45,150 bases of DNA from Liolophura sinensis (lineage: Eukaryota > Mollusca > Polyplacophora > Chitonida > Chitonidae): the NCBI RefSeq assembly GCF_032854445.1, contig NW_027018300.1:1-45150 (forward strand). Direction: 5' to 3'. Positions 1 through 9,690 of the stretch are shown here, piece after piece. The first letter of the stretch is position 1. Every line of letters starts with the position of its first letter. The notes under the pieces are model-generated. The model had not been told where the DNA came from. It searched no databases and saw only the letters and a list, made by a program, of their open reading frames with translations. Made by a program: the position numbers and the translations under genes.

Positions 1-356
1 GTACAAATGGTGTGGTTTTTCTACACGTAGATAAAGACATTGAGATTGTCTTGCACTTAGAAGTAAGGCAATTGCTGGGTGAGTTAAATGGGCTTAGCCC
101 AAAGATTTGACGTCTTCTGGGTTACCGAAGGGCACATAACTTATAGTCAAAAGTTGAATATAGTAATGACCAGTCGCGATTGTACAGAGTACAGTGTAGC
201 CGATTTCAATTAACAAAAAGACCAGGCAAAAATGCAAAAGTGGAAAAACTGTTCCAGTGCTGCTAATAAGAGGCTAATCCGACGTATTTTGTGACGAGAA
301 ATCGAATGGTGCAAACCGCGTTGCTCTCCGACCAATACTTTTGCCTGTAGTGACAA
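1..356 (+). repeat. Partial monomer at left window edge
   Basis: The window opens inside a monomer at about position 194 (GTACAAATGGTGTGG) and runs to its end before the first complete copy. The array therefore continues beyond the left edge. It carries GGGTTACCGAAG (usual GGGCTACC), a change seen again near 17,140, and CTGCTAATAAGAGG where nearly all copies have CTGCTGGTAAGAGG. Confidence 0.95.
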
Positions 357-2233
357 TTGAATGATCATTTATGTCATAATCACGTGCCCCAGCAACGGCT
401 CTTACTCCATGGAAACCAGGAAATTTGCAATTTTTCAACAGCTGCCGATGCCTGGCTCAATTCCTCATCTTTTTGGCACCTTACTGAAGTGGGTCAGTGT
501 TCAGTTGTACTTTTTACAGCAGACTGTATCAAGTACCTTGTGGTTTTCACGTACAAATGGTGTGGTTTTTTCTACACGTAGATAAAGACATTGAGATTGT
601 CTTGCACTTAGAAGTAAGGCAATTGCTGGGTGAGGTTAAATGGGCTTAGCCCAAAGATTTGACGTCTTCTGGGCTACCGAAGGGCACATAACTTATAGTC
701 AAAAGTTGAATATAGTATGACCAGTCGCGATTGTACAGAGTGCAGTGTAGCCGATTTCAATTAACAAAAAGACCAGGCAAAAATGCAAAAGTGGAAAATC
801 TGTTCAGTGCTGCTGGTAAGAGGCAAATCCCGACGTATTTTGTGACGACAAATCGAATGGTGCAAACCGCGTTCCTCTCCGACCAATACTTTTGCCTGTA
901 GTGACAATTGAATGATCATTTATGTCATAATCACGTGCCCAGCAACGGCTCTTACTCCATGGAAACCAGGGGAAATTTGCAATTTTTCAACAGCTGCCGA
1001 TGCCTGGCTCAATTCCCCATCTTTTGGCACCTTATTCATGTGGGTCAGTGTTCAGTTGTACTTTTTACAGCAGCTGTATCACATACCTTGTGGTTTTCAC
1101 GTACAAATGGTGTGGTTTTTCTACACGTAGATAAAGACATTGAGATTGTCTTGCACTTAGAAGTAAGGCAATTGCTGGGTGAGTTAAATGGGCTTAGCCC
1201 AAAGATTTGACGTCTTCTGGGCTACCGAAGGGCACATAACTTATAGTCAAAAGTTGAAATATAGTAATGACCAGTCGCGATTGTACAGAGTGCAGTGTAG
1301 CCGATTTCAATTAACAAAAAGACCAGGCAAAAATGCAAAAGTGGAAAAACTGTTCCAGTGCTGCTGGTAAGAGGCTAATCCGACGTATTTTGTGACGACA
1401 AATCGAATAGTGCAAACCGCGTTGCTCTCCGACCAATACTTTTGCCTGTAGTGACAATTGAATGATCATTTATGTCATAATCACGTGCCCAGCAACGGCT
1501 CTTACTCCATGGAAACCAGGGAAATTTGCAATTTTCAACAGCTGCCGATGCCTGGCTCAATTCCGCATCTTTTGGCACCTTATTCATGTGGGTCTGTGGT
1601 CAGTTGTACTTTTTACAGCAGACTGTATCAAGTACCTTGTGGTTTTCACGTACAAATGGTGTGGTTTTTCTACATGTAGATAAAGACATTGAGATTGTCT
1701 TGCACTTAGAAGTAAGGCAATTGCTGGGTGAGTTAAATGGGCTTAGCCCAAAGATTTGACGTCTTCTGGGCTACCGAAGGGCACATAACTTATAGTCAAA
1801 AGTTGAATATAGTAATGACCAGTCGCGATTGTACAGAGTACAGTGTAGCCGATTTCAATTAACAAAAAGACCAGGCAAAAATGCAAAAGTGGAAAAACTG
1901 TTCCAGTGCTGCTGGTAAGAGGCTAATCCGACGTATTTTGTGACGAGAAATTGAATGGTGCAAACCGTGTTGCTCTCCGACCAATACTTTTGGCTGTAGT
2001 GACAATTGAATGATCATTTATGTCATAATCACGTGCCCAGCAACGGCTCTTACTCCATGGAAACCAGGGAAATTTGCAATTTTTCAACAGCTGCCGATGC
2101 CTGGCTCAATTCCTCATCTTTTTGCACCTTACTGAAGTGGGTCAGTGTTCAGTTGTACTTTTTACAGCAGACTGTATCAAGTACCTTGTGGTTTTCACGT
2201 ACAAATGGTGTGGTTTTTTCTACACGTAGATAA
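1..2233 (+). other. Left-edge zone with scattered small indels
   Basis: Relative to later copies: GCCCCAGCAACGG (387), CTTTTTGGC (470), GTGAGGTTAAATGG (631), ATAGTATGACC (713), CTGTTCAGTG (800), AAATCCCGACG (826), CCAGGGGAAATTT (967), CAGCAGCTGTATC (1068), GTTGAAATATAG (1253), CAATTTTCAACAG (1530), CTTTTTGCACC (2118). Density falls sharply after about 2.2 kb. Confidence 0.7.
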
Positions 2234-2552
2234 AGACATTGAGATTGTCTTGCACTTAGAAGTAAGGCAATTGCTGGGTGAGTTAAATGGGCTTGGCCCA
2301 AAGATTTGACGTCTTCTGGGCTACCGCAGGGCACATAACTTATAGTCAAAAGTTGAATATAGTAATGACCAGTCGCGATTGTACAGAGTGCAGTGTAGCC
2401 GATTTCAATTAGCAAAAAGACCAGGCAAAAATGCAAAAGTGGAAAATCTGTTCCAGTGCTGCTGGTAAGAGGCTAATCCGACGTATTTTGTGACGACAAA
2501 TCGAATGGTGCAAACCGCGTTGCTCTCCGACCAATACTTTTGCCTGTAGTGA

Positions 2553-2610
2553 CAATTGAATGATCATTTATGTCATAATCACGTGCCCAGCAACGGCTCT
2601 TACTCCATGG
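2553..2610 (+). other. Palindrome cluster at the monomer start (reference copy)
   Basis: Four perfect palindromes lie within 58 bp: CAATTG 2553-2558, the 10-mer AATGATCATT 2559-2568, CACGTG 2580-2585 and CCATGG 2605-2610. Short arms TGACA and TGTCA flank the 10-mer. The same cluster occurs at the start of nearly every copy in both orientations. Some right-half copies replace the CAATTG side with a TTGATCTGTCGC variant. CACGTG is an E-box-type sequence, but nothing here shows that any protein binds it. Confidence 0.8.
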
Positions 2611-2836
2611 AAACCAGGGAAATTTGCAATTTTTCAACAGCTGCCGATGCCTGGCTCAATTCCTCATCTTTTGGCACCTTACTGAAGTGGGTCAGTGTTC
2701 AGTTGTACTTTTTACAGCAGACTGTATCAAGTACCTTGTGGTTTTCACGTACAAATGGTGTGGTTTTTCTACACGTAGATAAAGACATTGAGATTGTCTT
2801 GCACTTAGAAGTAAGGCAATTGCTGGGTGAGTTAAA

Positions 2837-2849
2837 TGGGCTTAGCCCA
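2837..2849 (+). other. 13-bp dyad TGGGCT-N-AGCCCA (reference copy)
   Basis: Perfect 6-bp inverted arms around one central base, present in most copies. It is broken in copies that read GGCTTGGCCC (for example 2290, 8880, 10525, 12175, 12721, 13820) or AGCCGAAAG (3943, 18220, 19867, and many right-half copies as CTTTCGGCT), so it is not strictly maintained. Function unknown. Confidence 0.7.
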
Positions 2850-2856
2850 AAGATTT

Positions 2857-2960
2857 GACGTCTTCTGGGCTACCGAAGGGCACATAACTTATAGTCAAAA
2901 GTTGAATATAGTAATGACCAGTCGCGATTGTACAGAGTGCAGTGTAGCCGATTTCAATTA
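2857..2960 (+). other. Near-invariant segment of the monomer (reference copy)
   Basis: Monomer positions about 302-405, from GACGTC through TAGTCAAAAGTTGAATATAG to GCCGATTTCAATTA. By eye this stretch is almost identical across left and right families. The recurring differences are few: GACGTC versus CAGGTC, ACCGAAG versus ACCGCAG, GTGCAGTG versus GTACAGTG, and scattered single changes such as TCCCGATT at 39,380 and 44,317. Positions 106-215 vary far more. It may be a protein-contact or processing segment, or may only reflect biased conversion. Confidence 0.6.
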
Positions 2961-2962
2961 AC

Positions 2963-2996
2963 AAAAAGACCAGGCAAAAATGCAAAAGTGGAAAAA
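2963..2996 (+). other. Clustered A-tracts, possible intrinsic bend (reference copy)
   Basis: Four runs of four or five A (2963-2967, 2976-2980, 2984-2987, 2992-2996) have centres 13, 7.5 and 8.5 bp apart, averaging about 9.7 bp, close to the helical repeat. The block recurs in every monomer; in the right half it appears as T-tracts. Phased A-tracts are known to curve DNA and are common in satellites. That this one is curved is inference. Confidence 0.55.
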
Positions 2997-4751
2997 CTGT
3001 TCCAGTGCTGCTGGTAAGAGGCTAATCCGACGTATTTTGTGACGACAAATCAAAAGGTGCAAACCGCGTTGCTCTCCGACCAATACTTTTGCCTGTAGTG
3101 ACAATTGAATGATCATTTATGTCATAATCACGTGCCCAGCAACGGCTCTTACTCCATGGAAACCAGGGAAATTTGCAATTTTTCAACAGCTGCCGATGCC
3201 TGGCTCAATTCCTCATCTTTTGGCACCTTACTGAAGTGGGTCAGTGTTCAGTTGTACTTTTTACAGCAGACTGTATCAAGTACCTTGTGGTTTTCACGTA
3301 CAAATGGTGTGGTTTTTCTACACGTAGATAAAGACATTGAGATTGTCTTGCACTTAGAAGTAAGGCAATTGCTGGGTGAGTAAAATGGGCTTAGCCCAAA
3401 GATTTGACGTCTTCTGGGCTACCGAAGGGCACATAACTTATAGTCAAAAGTTGAATATAGTAATGACCAGTCGCGATTGTACAGAGTGCAGTGTAGCCGA
3501 TTTCAATTAACAAAAAGACCAGGCAAAAATGCAAAAGTGGAAAAACTGTTCCAGTGCTGCTGGTAAGAGGCTAATCCGACGTATTTTGTGACGACAAATC
3601 GAATGGTGCAAACCGCGTTGTTCTCCGACCAATACTTTTGCCTGTAGTGACAATTGAATGATCATTTATGTCATAATCACGTGCCCAGTAACGGCTCTTA
3701 CTCCATGGAAACCAGGGAAATTTGCAATTTTTCAACAGCTGCCGATGCCTGGCTCAATTCCCCATCTTTTGGCACCTTATTCATGTGGGTCAGTGTTCAG
3801 TTGTACTTTTTACAGCAGACTGTATCACATAACTTATGGTTTTTACGTACAAATGGTGTGGTTTTTCTACACGTAGATAAAGACATTGAGATTGTCTTGC
3901 ACTTAGAAGTAAGGCAATTGCTGGGTGAGTTAAATGGGCTTAGCCGAAAGATTTGACGTCTTCTGGGCTACCGAAGGGCACATAACTTATAGTCAAAAGT
4001 TGAATATAGTAATGACCAGTCGCGATTGTACAGAGTGCAGTGTAGCCGATTTCAATTAACAAAAAGACCAGGCAAAAATGCAAAAGTGGAAAATCTGTTC
4101 CAGTGCTGCTGGTAAGAGGCTAATCCGACGTATTTTGTGACGACAAATCGAATGGTGCAAACCGCGTTGCTCTCCGACCAATACTTTTGCCTGTAATGAC
4201 AATTGAATGATCATTTATGTCATAATCACGTGCCCAGCAACGGCTCTTACTCCATGGAAACCAGGGAAATTTGCAATTTTTCAACAGCTGCCGATGCCTG
4301 GCTCAATTCCTCATCTTTTGGCACCTTACTGAAGTGGGTCAGTGTTCAGTTGTACTTTTTACAGCAGACTGTATCAAGTACCTTGTGGTTTTCACGTACA
4401 AATGGTGTGGTTTTTCTACACGTAGATAAAGACATTGAGATTGTCTTGCACTTAGAAGTAAGGCAATTGCTGGGTGAGTTAAATGGGCTTAGCCCAAAGA
4501 TTTGACGTCTTCTGGGCTACCGAAGGGCACATAACTTATAGTCAAAAGTTGAATATAGTAATGACCAGTCGCGATTGTACAGAGTGCAGTGTAGCCGATT
4601 TCAATTAACAAAAAGACCAGGCAAAAATGCAAAAGTGGAAAATCTGTTCCAGTGCTGCTGGTAAGAGGCAAATCCGACGTATTTTGTGACGACAAATCGA
4701 ATGGTGCAAACCGCGTTCCTCTCCGACCAATACTTTTGCCTGTAGTGACAA

Positions 4752-6398
4752 TTGAATGATCATTTATGTCATAATCACGTGCCCAGCAACGGCTCTTACT
4801 CCATGGAAACCAGGGAAATTTGCAATTTTTCAACAGCTGCCGATGCCTGGCTCAATTCCCCATCTTTTGGCACCTTATTCATGTGGGTCAGTGTTCAGTT
4901 GTACTTTTTACAGCAGACTGTATCACATACCTTGTGGTTTTCACGTACAAATGGTGTGGTTTTTCTACACGTAGATAAAGACATTGAGATTGTCTTGCAC
5001 TTAGAAGTAAGGCAATTGCTGGGTGAGTTAAATGGGCTTAGCCCAAAGATTTGACGTCTTCTGGGCTACCGAAGGGCACATAACTTATAGTCAAAAGTTG
5101 AATATAGTAATGACCAGTCGCGATTGTACAGAGTGCAGTGTAGCCGATTTCAATTAACAAAAAGACCAGGCAAAAATGCAAAAGTGGAAAATCTGTTCCA
5201 GTGCTGCTGGTAAGAGGCTAATCCGACGTATTTTGTGACGACAAATCGAATGGTGCAAACCGCGTTGCTCTCCGACCAATACTTTTGCCTGTAGTGACAA
5301 TTGAATGATCATTTATGTCATAATCACGTGCCCAGCAACGGCTCTTACTCCATGGAAACCAGGGAAATTTGCAATTTTTCAACAGCTGCCGATGCCTGGC
5401 TCAATTCCTCATCTTTTGGCACCTTACTGAAGTGGGTCAGTGTTCAGTTGTACTTTTTACAGCAGACTGTATCAAGTACCTTGTGGTTTTCACGTGCAAA
5501 TTGTGTGGTTTTTCTACACGTAGATAAAGACATTGAGATTGTCTTGAACTTAGAAGTAAGGCAATTGCTGGGTGAGTTAAATGGGCTTAGCCCAAAGATT
5601 TGACGTCTTCTGGGCTACCGAAGGGCACATAACTTATAGTCAAAAGTTGAATATAGTAATGACCAGTCGCGATTGTACAGAGTACAGTGTAGCCGATTTC
5701 AATTAACAAAAAGACCAGGCAAAAATGCAAAAGTGGAAAATCTGTTCCAGTGCTGCTGGTAAGAGGCTAATCCGACGTATTTTGTGACGACAAATCGAAT
5801 GGTGCAAACCGCGTTGCTCTCCGACCAATACTTTTGCCTGTAGTGACAATTGAATGATCATTTATGTCATAATCACGTGCCCAGCAACGGCTCTTACTCC
5901 ATGGAAACCAGGGAAATTTGCAATTTTTCAACAGCTGCCGATGCCTGGCTCAATTCCTCATCTTTTGGCACCTTACTGAAGTGGGTCAGTGTTCAGTTGT
6001 ACTTTTTACAGCAGACTGTATCAAGTACCTTGTGGTTTTCACGTACAAATGGTGTGGTTTTTCTACACGTAGATAAAGACATTGAGATTGTCTTGCACTT
6101 AGAAGTAAGGCAATTGCTGGGTGAGTTAAATGGGCTTAGCCCAAAGATTTGACGTCTTCTGGGCTACCGAAGGGCACATAACTTATAGTCAAAAGTTGAA
6201 TATAGTAATGACCAGTCGCGATTGTACAGAGTGCAGTGTAGCCGATTTCAATTAACAAAAAGACCAGGCAAAAATGCAAAAGTGGAAAATCTGTTCCAGT
6301 GCTGCTGGTAAGAGGCTAATCCGACGTATTTTGTGACGACAAATCGAATGGTGCAAACCGCGTTCCTCTCCGACCAATACTTTTGCCTGTAGTGACAA
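4752..6398 (+). repeat. Three monomers B-A-A
   Basis: B copy at 4752 preceded by GTTCCTCTCC, then two A copies. The 5301 copy has CACGTGCAAATTGTGTGG where others read CACGTACAAATGGTGTGG, and CTTGAACTTAG for CTTGCACTTAG. The AAATTGTG change reappears only in the mosaic copy at 23416, suggesting a conversion tract shared over about 18 kb. Confidence 0.75.
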
Positions 6399-8592
6399 TT
6401 GAATGATCATTTATGTCATAATCACGTGCCCAGCAACGGCTCTTACTCCATGGAAACCAGGGAAATTTGCAATTTTTCAACAGCTGCCGATGCCTGGCTC
6501 AATTCCCCATCTTTTGGCACCTTATTCATGTGGGTCAGTGTTCAGTTGTACTTTTTACAGCAGACTGTATCACATACCTTGTGGTTTTCACGTACAAATG
6601 GTGTGGTTTTTCTACATGTAGATAAAGACATTGAGATTGTCTTGCACTTAGAAGTAAGGCAATTGCTGGGTGAGTTAAATGGGCTTAGCCCAAAGATTTG
6701 ACGTCTTCTGGGCTACCGAAGGGCACATAACTTATAGTCAAAAGTTGAATATAGTAATGACCAGTCGCGATTGTACAGAGTGCAGTGTAGCCGATTTCAA
6801 TTAACAAAAGACCAGGCAAAAATGCAAAAGTGGAAAATCTGTTCCAGTGCTGCTGGTAAGAGGCTAATCCGACGTATTTTGTGACGACAAATCGAATGGT
6901 GCAAACCGCGTTGCTCTCCGACCAATACTTTTGCCTGTAGTGACAATTGAATGATCATTTATGTCATAATCACGTGCCCAGCAACGGCTCTTACTCCATG
7001 GAAACCAGGGAAATTTGCAATTTTTCAACAGCTGCCGATGCCTGGCTCAATTCCTCATCTTTTGGCACCTTACTGAAGTGGGTCAGTGTTCAGTTGTACT
7101 TTTTACAGCAGACTGTATCAAGTACCTTGTGGTTTTCACGTACAAATGGTGTGGTTTTTCTACACGTAGATAAAGACATTGAGATTGTCTTGCACTTAGA
7201 AGTAAGGCAATTGCTGGGTGAGTTAAATGGGCTTAGCCCAAAGATTTGACGTCTTCTGGGCTACCGAAGGGCACATAACTTATAGTCAAAAGTTGAATAT
7301 AGTAATGACCAGTCGCGATTGTACAGAGTGCAGTGTAGCCGATTTCAATTAACAAAAAGACCAGGCAAAAATGCAAAAGTGGAAAATCTGTTCCAGTGCT
7401 GCTGGTAAGAGGCTAATCCGACGTATTTTGTGACGACAAATCGAATGGTGCAAACCGCGTTCCTCTCCGACCAATACTTTTGCCTGTAGTGACAATTGAA
7501 TGATCATTTATGTCATAATCACGTGCCCAGCAACGGCTCTTACTCCATGGAAACCAGGGAAATTTGCAATTTTTCAACAGCTGCCGATGCCTGGCTCAAT
7601 TCCCCATCTTTTGGCACCTTATTCATGTGGGTCAGTGTTCAGTTGTACTTTTTACAGCAGACTGTATCACATACCTTGTGGTTTTCACGTACAAATGGTG
7701 TGGTTTTTCTACATGTAGATAAAGACATTGAGATTGTCTTGCACTTAGAAGTAAGGCAATTGCTGGGTGAGTTAAATGGGCTTAGCCCAAAGATTTGACG
7801 TCTTCTGGGCTACCGAAGGGCACATAACTTATAGTCAAAAGTTGAATATAGTAATGACCAGTCGCGATTGTACAGAGTGCAGTGTAGCCGATTTCAATTA
7901 ACAAAAGACCAGGCAAAAATGCAAAAGTGGAAAATCTGTTCCAGTGCTGCTGGTAAGAGGCTAATCCGACGTATTTTGTGACGACAAATCGAATGGTGCA
8001 AACCGCGTTGCTCTCCGACCAATACTTTTGCCTGTAGTGACAATTGAATGATCATTTATGTCATAATCACGTGCCCAGCAACGGCTCTTACTCCATGGAA
8101 ACCAGGGAAATTTGCAATTTTTCAACAGCTGCCGATGCCTGGCTCAATTCCTCATCTTTTGGCACCTTACTGAAGTGGGTCAGTGTTCAGTTGTACTTTT
8201 TACAGCAGACTGTATCAAGTACCTTGTGGTTTTCACGTACAAATGGTGTGGTTTTTCTACACGTAGATAAAGACATTGAGATTGTCTTGCACTTAGAAGT
8301 AAGGCAATTGCTGGGTGAGTTAAATGGGCTTAGCCCAAAGATTTGACGTCTTCTGGGCTACCGAAGGGCACATAACTTATAGTCAAAAGTTGAATATAGT
8401 AATGACCAGTCGCGATTGTACAGAGTGCAGTGTAGCCGATTTCAATTAACAAAAAGACCAGGCAAAAATGCAAAAGAGGAAAAACTGTTCCAGTGCTGCT
8501 GGTAAGAGGCTAATCCGACGTATTTTGTGACGACAAATCGAATGGTGCAAACCGCGTTGCTCTCCGACCAATACTTTTGCCTGTAGTGACAA
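6399..8592 (+). repeat. Dimeric higher-order repeat (B-A) x2
   Basis: Two successive B-A pairs with a period of 1,097 bp. Both B copies share GTTCCTCTCC upstream, TACATGTAG (usual TACACGTAG) and AACAAAAGACC with one A missing, which explains the 548-bp spacing. The second A copy (8044) departs late, carrying GCAAAAGAGGAAAAACTG near 8470, so the unit boundary lies before that point. Confidence 0.85.
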
Positions 8593-9141
8593 TTGAATGA
8601 TCATTTATGTCATAATCACGTGCCCAGCAACGGCTCTTACTCCATGGAAACCAGGAAAATTTGCAATTTTTCAACAGCTGCCGATGCCTGGCTCAATTCC
8701 GCATCTTTTGGCACCTTATTCATGTGGGTCTGTGGTCAGTTGTACTTTTTACAGCAGACTGTATCAAGTACCTTGTGGTTTTCACGTACAAATGGTGTGG
8801 TTTTTCTACACGTAGATAAAGACATTGAGATTGTCTTGCACTTAGAAGTAAGGCAATTGCTGGGTGAGTTAAATGGGCTTGGCCCAAAGATTTGACGTCT
8901 TCTGGGCTACCGAAGGGCACATAACTTATAGTCAAAAGTTGAATATAGTAATGACCAGTCGCGATTGTACAGAGTACAGTGTAGCCGATTTCAATTAACA
9001 AAAAGACCAGGCAAAAATGCAAAAGTGGAAAAACTGTTCCAGTGCTGCTGGTAAGAGGCTAATCCGACGTATTTTGTGACGACAAATCGAATGGTGCAAA
9101 CCGCGTTGCTCTCCGACCAATACTTTTGCCTGTAGTGACAA
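8044..9141 (+). repeat. A/C pair duplicated at 11338-12435
   Basis: The end of the 8044 copy has the rare GCAAAAGAGGAAAAACTG and is followed by a C monomer with GGCTTGGCCC. The same two markers occur in the 11338-12435 pair, 3,294 bp (six monomers) away. The upstream halves differ (A at 8044, B' at 11338), so the shared tract begins within the first monomer. Confidence 0.7.
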
Positions 9142-9690
9142 TTGAATGATCATTTATGTCATAATCACGTGCCCAGCAACGGCTCTTACTCCATGGAAAC
9201 CAGGGAAATTTGCAATTTTTCAACAGCTGCCGATGCCTGGCTCAATTCCTCATCTTTTGGCACCTTACTGAAGTGGGTCAGTGTTCAGTTGTACTTTTTA
9301 CAGCAGACTGTATCAAGTACCTTGTGGTTTTCACGTACAAATGGTGTGGTTTTTCTACACGTAGATAAAGACATTGAGATTGTCTTGCACTTAGAAGTAA
9401 GGCAATTGCTGGGTGAGTTAAATGGGCTTAGCCCAAAGATTTGACGTCTTCTGGGCTACCGAAGGGCACATAACTTATAGTCAAAAGTTGAATATAGTAA
9501 TGACCAGTCGCGATTGTACAGAGTGCAGTGTAGCCGATTTCAATTAACAAAAAGACCAGGCAAAAATGCAAAAGTGGAAAAACTGTTCCAGTGCTGCTGG
9601 TAAGAGGCTAATCCGACGTATTTTGTGACGAGAAATCGAATAGTGCAAACCGCGTTGCTCTCCGACCAATACTTTTGCCTGTAGTGACAA

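Larger units (their letters stand above)
2556..3104 (+). repeat. Reference monomer (549 bp) and its internal landmarks
   Basis: A clean type-A copy used here as the reference. By hand count it is about 42% G+C with 17 CpG. Landmarks in order: palindrome cluster 2553-2610; CAGCTG at 2639-2644; subtype-variable segment about 2661-2730; TTTTTCTACACGTAGATAAA about 2764-2783; 13-bp dyad TGGGCTTAGCCCA 2837-2849; GACGTC 2857-2862, which opens the near-invariant segment to about 2960; four clustered A-tracts 2963-2996; a CCAAT motif (CCGACCAATAC) about 3077-3087. The end of this copy carries AAATCAAAAGG where most copies have AAATCGAATGG; that variant recurs at about 11,281 and 16,779 and marks duplicated blocks. 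The period is about three times 183 bp, close to three nucleosome repeats, which is an observation on length only. Confidence 0.95.
1458..4751 (+). repeat. Multi-monomer block, copy 1 (C-A*-A-A-Bvar-A)
   Basis: Six monomers whose order of rare variants is repeated at 15189-19021. The series is: a C copy; A* at 2006 with GGCTTGGCCC, ACCGCAGGG and AATTAGCAAAAA; an A copy ending AAATCAAAAGG; an A copy with GTGAGTAAAATGG (about 3376); a B variant at 3654 with CATAACTTATGG, TTTTTACG and AGCCGAAAG, preceded by GTTGTTCTCC; and an A copy preceded by CCTGTAATGAC. Sharing this many independent rare changes in the same order indicates common descent of the block. Confidence 0.8.

Noticed and set aside
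2605-2610. CCATGG as a translation start context
   Set aside because: Although it resembles a favourable eukaryotic start context, the following frame is short, variable and disrupted in several copies, so it is treated only as a palindrome and breakpoint site.
2556-2858. Recurring 100-codon open frame (one per left monomer, also on the minus strand in the right half)
   Set aside because: It starts at TTG, not ATG; the ATG four bases later is in another frame. It is broken by frame shifts and stops in many copies, differences between subtypes change amino acids freely, and no domain or signal is recognisable. The period being a multiple of three keeps the frame alike in each copy.
4489-4833. 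Opposite-strand open frames containing a hydrophobic stretch (HFCLVFLLIEIGYTALCTI)
   Set aside because: They appear on the minus strand of left copies and the plus strand of right copies, are of variable length, are often interrupted, and lie across the near-invariant segment. They are shadows of the satellite, not a membrane protein gene.
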